Shown: one piece after another, positions 59,489-64,000 of the stretch | Layout: every line of letters begins with the position of its first letter | How positions within the stretch are numbered: position 1 is the first letter of the stretch | NCBI GenBank assembly: GCA_965197675.1 | Contig: OZ240221.1 | Span: forward strand, 806,001 to 870,000 | Direction of reading: 5' to 3' | Length of the DNA stretch: 64,000 nucleotides | DNA from: G965197675 sp965197675 | GTDB taxonomy: Bacteria > Chloroflexota > Dehalococcoidia > Plut-88900 | Position numbers and translations under genes: made by a program | Notes under the pieces: generated by a model | What the model was told of the DNA's origin: nothing | The model's input: the letters and a program-made list of their open reading frames with translations, nothing else | Databases searched by the model: none

Positions 59489-59634
59489 GGCGACCCCCTA
59501 GATTAGAGCTAACGGTTACGTTGAAGATAGAGAAGTAATTATATACCACATAGAGACTGAAGGCGCCCTGTTCTGCAGCGATTAAGGGTTTACCAAATCT
59601 CAGGATGAGCGCTAGAATAAGTGGCGAAAAGTCA

Positions 59635-60156
59635 ATGGCGATTGATAAATATGAGTTCGGACTAGTATCAAGACTCAGTGCAGAGTCGGTGGGCGAGCCG
59701 GGAAAACGCACATTCCGGCTGTCGGTAGACTCGCCTGCAGGCTTGGCAGTGCTATGGCTTGAGAAGGAACAGCTTCTGGAGTTGAGCCTATCGATGAAGC
59801 GGGCGTTGGGAATGCTGGAGGAGAAAGGAGAGGATATCCCATCACCACCTCCCGAATCCGGCACGGGCAGCCTGCAAGTGGAGTTTAACCTGGGCAAGCA
59901 AGCCATCGAATACGATAGGGATGCTGGCATCTTTCGTTTCTTTAACCACGACATAGAAGCCGAGGAGCAGGACAGCGCCAGGCTGATCTTCGAGGCCACT
60001 GTTGGGCAAGTGTCCAAGTTCTCCGACGAAGCGCTGGCCGTGTGTGCCGCAGGCAGGCCATTGTGCCCCCTGTGCCATCAACCAATGAATGCCGAGGGGC
60101 ATTTCTGCGCTCGCTCCAACGGACATCCCCCCGAAGCCAATGCAGGGTGGGAATAA
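59635..60156 (+). CDS. DUF3090-family protein
   Basis: A 173-aa DUF3090 protein. The N-terminal YEFGLVSRLSAESVGEPGKR leads into a beta-rich domain; the C-terminus has a zinc-ribbon-like CPLCHQPMNAEGHFCARSNGH. I start at ATG 59635 (MAIDKYEFG), because the ten codons upstream from 59605 derive from a GGATGAGCG repeat. It is followed 2 bp later by an SCO1664-like gene; the pair is common in Actinobacteria. Confidence 0.88.
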   Translation: MAIDKYEFGLVSRLSAESVGEPGKRTFRLSVDSPAGLAVLWLEKEQLLELSLSMKRALGMLEEKGEDIPSPPPESGTGSLQVEFNLGKQAIEYDRDAGIFRFFNHDIEAEEQDSARLIFEATVGQVSKFSDEALAVCAAGRPLCPLCHQPMNAEGHFCARSNGHPPEANAGWE

Positions 60157-60158
60157 GA

Positions 60159-60938
60159 ATGGACACTGGCTCCAAAAAGCAGTCGCTCAGCCGGCCCATC
60201 TCCCTGGATCAGCTCGATCCCAGTAAGAATGAGGAGGTCTGCGAGCTGCTCCGTAACGCAGACTCCGAGGCATGCGACCTTATACCACATGGCTCCAACT
60301 ACACCTTTTTGGTGAAGCTGTCTCTGGACCATCAGAGTACATGGTATGGGGTGTACAAGCCCAAAAAGGGGGAGACGCCCTTATGGGATTTCCCCATGGG
60401 CACGCTCTACAAGAGGGAGATCGCCGCCTATGTGCTCAGCGAGGCCCTGGGGTGGTGCTTCGTACCTCCGACGGTCATCTGGGACGGACCCCATGGCGTA
60501 GGCTCTCTTCAGATATTTGTCAACAATGAGCGTGGAATCACTTTCTTCGAGCTACGAGAATCACACCCCAATGAGATGAAGCGCATAGCTGTCTTCGATT
60601 TCATATGCAACAACACCGATAGGAAGGGAGGCCACTGCATAAAAGGCGCCAACGGAATGACCTGGGCAATTGACCACGGCCTCACCTTCCACCCCGAGTA
60701 CAAGCTGAGGACAGTGATCTGGGACTACGGTGGAGATCCAGTCCCCCAAGAGCTACTTCAAGACGTGGAGCGGGAGCTGCGGCGATTTCACTCTCGAAAC
60801 GGTCTGGCGCAGGCCATGAAGGGGACTCTGAGCGGAGAAGAGAGCGAAGCCCTGGAATATAGAATGAGGTATCTCCTGGAAAATCCTGTGTTGCCAGAGC
60901 TTCGCTCTCGGCGAGACGTTCCCTGGCCCCTGGTATGA
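60159..60938 (+). CDS. SCO1664-family protein (PI3/PI4-kinase-like fold)
   Basis: A 259-aa protein of the SCO1664 family, distantly related to phosphatidylinositol kinases. The N-lobe includes YGVYKPKKGETPLWDFP with the likely ATP-binding lysine. The C-lobe has DFICNNTDRKGGHCIKG, an HRD-like catalytic loop (NNTDRK), and WAIDHGLTFH, a DFG-like metal motif. Substrate is not known. It is 2 bp from DUF3090 and converges with the inositol monophosphatase gene. Confidence 0.85.
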   Translation: MDTGSKKQSLSRPISLDQLDPSKNEEVCELLRNADSEACDLIPHGSNYTFLVKLSLDHQSTWYGVYKPKKGETPLWDFPMGTLYKREIAAYVLSEALGWCFVPPTVIWDGPHGVGSLQIFVNNERGITFFELRESHPNEMKRIAVFDFICNNTDRKGGHCIKGANGMTWAIDHGLTFHPEYKLRTVIWDYGGDPVPQELLQDVERELRRFHSRNGLAQAMKGTLSGEESEALEYRMRYLLENPVLPELRSRRDVPWPLV

Positions 60939-60942
60939 GAGA

Positions 60943-61842
60943 CTACAGTTTCAGACGCGCCGTAAGCCTGCCGAGCCAGGTAGGTCTCAACCCTTCTCCT
61001 AGGTACTCTATCAGATCGCGATTGCCCACCATGATGGGAGAGCTCCACTTTCGTAAGTCTCCAGTCTCGCCCTCATTGTCGCTTTGCAGAATAGGAATCG
61101 GCCCCAAGTCCTCCCATCGGTTATACTTCTGGGAATAGGTAAGGGCAGCTCCTCCGGCTTCTCTCACCAGCACCACCCCCGCCGCCACGTCCCACAGCCT
61201 CGGAGAAGCAAACAGAGCGTATTGGATAGCCCCCGAAGCGACCATAGCCATCTCGTATGCGATGCTGCCTGGCCCTCTTATCTCTCCAACCTCTGTACCT
61301 CTGCCCATCCTCTTGCGAATCATCTGTCGAAAGACCAGGGGCATAATAGCCAACTGTCCCTTCTGGGGTGTGGAGTTTTCACACACGGAAATGGGCCTAC
61401 CCCTGACGTGTGCACCGCTGCCGAGGCTGGAATGGTAAACCAGGCCATCCTTGTCGGAGGGAGAGGGGACCCAGATACAGCCAACCACGGGAGTCCCTCG
61501 ATGAAGCACGCCTATGGAAACGCTGTAGATGGGCAGGCCGTTGATGTAGTTGACAGTGCCATCCAGGGGGTCGAGGGCCCACAAGAAGGACACGCGGCCG
61601 GGATTCACGTCAGTGCCCTCTTCACCTAAAACACCGTGTTCTGGAAAGTGTCTTCCTATAGCCTTTTTGAGGTACTCTTCACTTTCTTTGTCCACCTCGG
61701 ATACCGGATCGGTTTGGTTATCGGACTTGAACTGGATGTCCAGCTTCTTGCCAAAATGGGTCTGGACAATGCGGCCGGCTCCCCACGCCATATCTACGGC
61801 ACGCCTTGATATCTCCTTTATTTCGGCTTCATCCAACGTCAC
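60943..61842 (-). CDS. Inositol monophosphatase family protein
   Basis: A 299-aa Mg-dependent phosphatase. Metal motifs are DPVSEVDKESEEYL, VLGEEGTDV, WALDPLDGTVNYINGLP and LWDVAAGVVLVREAGG. Substrates of this family include inositol phosphates, fructose bisphosphate, histidinol phosphate and nucleotide phosphates; a specific one is not assigned. It lies 4 bp downstream of the CinA-like gene on the same strand. Confidence 0.9.
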   Translation of the reverse strand: MTLDEAEIKEISRRAVDMAWGAGRIVQTHFGKKLDIQFKSDNQTDPVSEVDKESEEYLKKAIGRHFPEHGVLGEEGTDVNPGRVSFLWALDPLDGTVNYINGLPIYSVSIGVLHRGTPVVGCIWVPSPSDKDGLVYHSSLGSGAHVRGRPISVCENSTPQKGQLAIMPLVFRQMIRKRMGRGTEVGEIRGPGSIAYEMAMVASGAIQYALFASPRLWDVAAGVVLVREAGGAALTYSQKYNRWEDLGPIPILQSDNEGETGDLRKWSSPIMVGNRDLIEYLGEGLRPTWLGRLTARLKL

Positions 61843-61846
61843 TGCT

Positions 61847-62317
61847 CTACTTCAATCCAGACCGTTTGAGAAGCTGAAGCGCCGCCTCTGCTGCTTGAGA
61901 CCTGATCTCTGAGCGATTGCCCTTGAAGACATGACGTTCACATAAACTCGAGTCTCCTGGGCCCGCCACAGCCAGGGAAAAAAGCCCTACGGGTCTTTCA
62001 GGGGTTCCACCGCCTGGGCCGGTGATTCCCGTGGTAGACAGGCTCAAGTCTGTGTTGAGGAGTCGCCTAGCGCCACAAGCCATGGCTATGGCGGCGGCTT
62101 CGCTGACGGAGCCCTCGTTATTCAAAGTCTCTTCGGGGACGTTGAGGACGTGTTTTTTTACTGAGTTGGCGTAGGCCAGGATTCCGCCAATGAAATAGCC
62201 GGAGCTTCCGGCGACACTGGTTAGTCGATACGCCACGAGGCCCATAGTGCAGGCCTCGGCCACTGATATGGTCAATCCTCGAGATTTAAGCGTGCCGGCG
62301 ATCTCTTCTTCGAGCAA
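61847..62317 (-). CDS. pncC: CinA C-terminal-type nicotinamide-nucleotide amidase
   Basis: A 156-aa stand-alone CinA C-terminal domain, which in other bacteria deamidates NMN to nicotinate mononucleotide. The motifs are SVAEACTMGLVAYRLT, SGYFIGGILAYANSVK and TTGITGPGGGTPERPVG, the last typical of PncC. The usual EScTGG segment reads EACTMG here, and the change may matter for the active site. It is 29 bp downstream of the M20 peptidase gene. Confidence 0.87.
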   Translation of the reverse strand: MLEEEIAGTLKSRGLTISVAEACTMGLVAYRLTSVAGSSGYFIGGILAYANSVKKHVLNVPEETLNNEGSVSEAAAIAMACGARRLLNTDLSLSTTGITGPGGGTPERPVGLFSLAVAGPGDSSLCERHVFKGNRSEIRSQAAEAALQLLKRSGLK

Positions 62318-62346
62318 ATGAGGCCTCAGTTAATTGGTGGGTACCG

Positions 62347-63585
62347 TCAAGCACATACTTCCAACGCGGTGAGGGCCGTAACCTTAGCACAGGTCTCCAT
62401 ATGGCTGATGCGTACGTAGGCATCCGGCTCGTCTTCCTCGCCGAACAAATTACCTGCAGGCCCATACAATACACAGGGGATGCCAGCTTTCCACAGGTGG
62501 GTGGTATCGTTGCCTGAATACGAGTTGGGTAGTTTCAACCCGATGGTAGCGGGAGGTTTGCCAGTCAACGATTCGTAGTTGCGCGCCACTGCCTGCACTA
62601 TGTACTCGTCGGTGGGCATGTCCATGGCTTCCATGACAGTATTCAGGGCCCTGAACTTGGCAGGTGGAGGGCACTCAATCTCGTACTGGAACTGAGGGTC
62701 CTCTGCTTTTATCCCATCTAATGCCTTGCGAACATCGGCTACCACCATATCAGAAGTCTGGCCGGGCACCATACGAGCGTCCACAAGGGCGGTACAGAAG
62801 TCTGAGGTAAAGTTCGGTCCGTTCAACACGTGATCTCGCCCCCTGCCACCTATAATAGCCCCTACCATGACCCTGGGAAGCCGGGGGAGGGCGGGATAAG
62901 GAGTATGAGCCAGCTTCAGATTGTTGATGATGTGGATAACCTTGGTCATCTTCTCAATAGCATCGACACCTTCCTCTCGCCGGCCAATGTGCATGGAATA
63001 GCCGAGGACATTTATAGCCATCTCCAACCAGCCGGAATGAACTGTGAGAATGGCATCGTCGCCGTTGGGCTCGGCTACTATCGCCATGTCCGCCTTGACC
63101 CCGCTGTTGAGAGCATGGACAGTGCCTATTCCGCCTTGAAGCTCTCCCACGACGCAGGCCATGACAATGTCACCTTTTAGAGGAACCTTGGATTTTCGTA
63201 TGGCCTCGGCGGCGTTGATGATGGAGGAGAGGCCTCCTTTCATGTTGTAGGCGCCGGCGCCATACAGCTTGTCCCCTTCCACCGCCGGGGTCCAGGGGTC
63301 TCGTTTCCACCCCATGGCCAGCGGGTCGATGTCTATGTGTCCATTTAGCATAAGGGTCTTGCTGCCACCGGAGCCCTTGAGGGTGGCGATGGTCTGGAAT
63401 CGACCTTGCTCCACTTCCTGAAGTTGAACCTGATAGCCTCTACGCCGAAAGAAGTTGGCTAGATAGCGAGCCACCTTGGTCTCTTCAGTTTTGAAGCTGG
63501 GGATCTTGAGGAGGTTGGCAGCTAGAGCTATAAGCCGCTCCCCTTTTATGTTTCTAAGAACGCGATCTTTGGTAGCCTGGTCCAT
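62347..63585 (-). CDS. M20-family zinc peptidase/deacylase (ArgE/DapE type)
   Basis: A 412-aa metallo-hydrolase. The zinc ligand motif reads NGHIDIDPL, followed by ACVVGELQGG and AEPNGDDAI and a C-terminal His-containing segment (NDTTHLWKAG). The ArgE/DapE family removes acyl groups from amino acids or hydrolyses dipeptides, and the natural substrate is not clear. The start is ATG 63585 behind GGGGGAGG; a longer frame to 63699 would add 38 unrelated residues from upstream. It heads the minus-strand run that ends with the inositol monophosphatase. Confidence 0.88.
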   Translation of the reverse strand: MDQATKDRVLRNIKGERLIALAANLLKIPSFKTEETKVARYLANFFRRRGYQVQLQEVEQGRFQTIATLKGSGGSKTLMLNGHIDIDPLAMGWKRDPWTPAVEGDKLYGAGAYNMKGGLSSIINAAEAIRKSKVPLKGDIVMACVVGELQGGIGTVHALNSGVKADMAIVAEPNGDDAILTVHSGWLEMAINVLGYSMHIGRREEGVDAIEKMTKVIHIINNLKLAHTPYPALPRLPRVMVGAIIGGRGRDHVLNGPNFTSDFCTALVDARMVPGQTSDMVVADVRKALDGIKAEDPQFQYEIECPPPAKFRALNTVMEAMDMPTDEYIVQAVARNYESLTGKPPATIGLKLPNSYSGNDTTHLWKAGIPCVLYGPAGNLFGEEDEPDAYVRISHMETCAKVTALTALEVCA

Positions 63586-63739
63586 TTTCCACCTCCCCCA
63601 GTGCCTCTTCTGAACGTAGTAGAAAGGATACTCGAAGATACGATCAGTATAATTGGGGACTCTCGCTATCACAATCCCCGATCTCCCAAAATCCCCCACC
63701 GAGGTGACCCTGCCTCAGAATCCCACAAGGAGAGTACAG

Positions 63740-63990
63740 AGGGATGCATCCCGCCGGCGGGGGGCTGGGCCTTTCTACCGCCAGGTAGAGGATATGCCCT
63801 CAACAACCACTTACCTGGGCGGGTGGGTGGGAAAGACCACCCTTCCTTCAATAGTCACACCCCCGTGGCGACCGGCAAGCCCTTCTAATAGCCTTACCAG
63901 TCCCCTTCACTCCAGGTCCACCTGCTACAGGCGGGCTCCAACCAGGTCTTCCCTATCATTTAGGTAGGGAACCTAGGTCTATTGATCCTG
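63740..63990. repeat. R2 family repeat, long copy matching 13228-13435
   Basis: The final stretch of the window has no gene. CCAGGTAGAGG, CCTGGGCGGGTGGGTGGG, ATAGTCACAC and CAAGCCCTTCTAATAGCC correspond to the earlier copy in the same order. A segment ACCTGCTACAGGCGGG (about 63920-63935) is additional and resembles the palindrome at 43162-43177. The copy may continue beyond the window. Confidence 0.75.
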
Positions 63991-64000
63991 AGCATTCGGG

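Noticed and set aside
58457..59506. 349-codon plus-strand frame opposite the amidohydrolase gene
   Set aside because: Antisense shadow: the minus strand encodes a complete amidohydrolase with family motifs, and the plus product has none.
1..64000. tRNA, rRNA, tmRNA or CRISPR loci
   Set aside because: No T-arm-like GTTCGAATC motif in a cloverleaf context, no rRNA signature and no spaced repeat array was found by reading both strands.

Overview
The window reads as a chromosomal piece of a moderately GC-rich, non-enteric bacterium, most likely a Chloroflexota member of the Dehalococcoidia/SAR202 kind. This placement is an inference from gene content: HrcA/CIRCE-type groESL, paired short MetE-like proteins, luciferase-type (LLM) monooxygenases, several amidohydrolases, a DUF3090-SCO1664 pair and a T-box-controlled trp operon. 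No rRNA or tRNA gene is visible, so taxonomy cannot be fixed from here. Genes are densely packed in short operons on both strands. The intergenic gaps are filled with several families of dispersed non-coding repeats.

Layout. 0.2-2.3 kb: groES-groEL with a CIRCE operator over its promoter and a terminator. 2.3-5.6 kb (minus): zinc-type dehydrogenase, cupin and two overlapping MetE-like proteins. 6.4-7.7 kb: class III aminotransferase. 7.7-13.0 kb (minus): housekeeping operon ybeY-dnaX-ebfC-recR-recO followed by an HtrA-like protease. 13.8-17.2 kb: two amidohydrolases, a peroxiredoxin whose catalytic cysteine codon is an in-frame TGA (probable selenoprotein) and an alpha/beta hydrolase. 17.5-21.8 kb: siroheme nitrite/sulfite reductase and a split transketolase. 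22.2-23.1 kb: a decayed insertion sequence.

23.1-33.0 kb: a tryptophan operon led by a Trp-specific T-box, in the order trpE, LLM monooxygenase, two tandem SDR genes, trpG, an AT-rich HEPN-domain gene, trpD, trpC, trpF, trpB. No trpA follows. 33.2-37.4 kb: an Mrr-N-like small protein, uvrA (minus), a zinc-ribbon fragment and a NYN-LOTUS protein. 37.5-45.2 kb: LLM monooxygenase, M16 peptidase, two metallo-beta-lactamase-fold proteins, RidA, and gatC-gatA. 45.4-51.5 kb: ureohydrolase, tdh-kbl (threonine to glycine plus acetyl-CoA), DUF4234, two MaoC-like proteins and glutamate dehydrogenase. 52.6-59.5 kb: dihydropyrimidinase-like hydrolase, DUF1989, alcohol dehydrogenase, FAD oxidoreductase, agmatinase and amidohydrolase, which together look like catabolism of nitrogen-containing organic compounds. 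59.6-63.6 kb: DUF3090, SCO1664-like kinase, inositol monophosphatase, CinA-type amidase and an M20 peptidase.

The strongest unusual items are the selenocysteine peroxiredoxin with a SECIS-like hairpin, the trp operon carrying four foreign-looking genes and lacking trpA, the gene-conversion tract between the two SDR genes, the MetE-like pair in which one partner has lost most zinc ligands, and a composite non-coding repeat family with AACTTGATTG boxes spaced about 31 bp.
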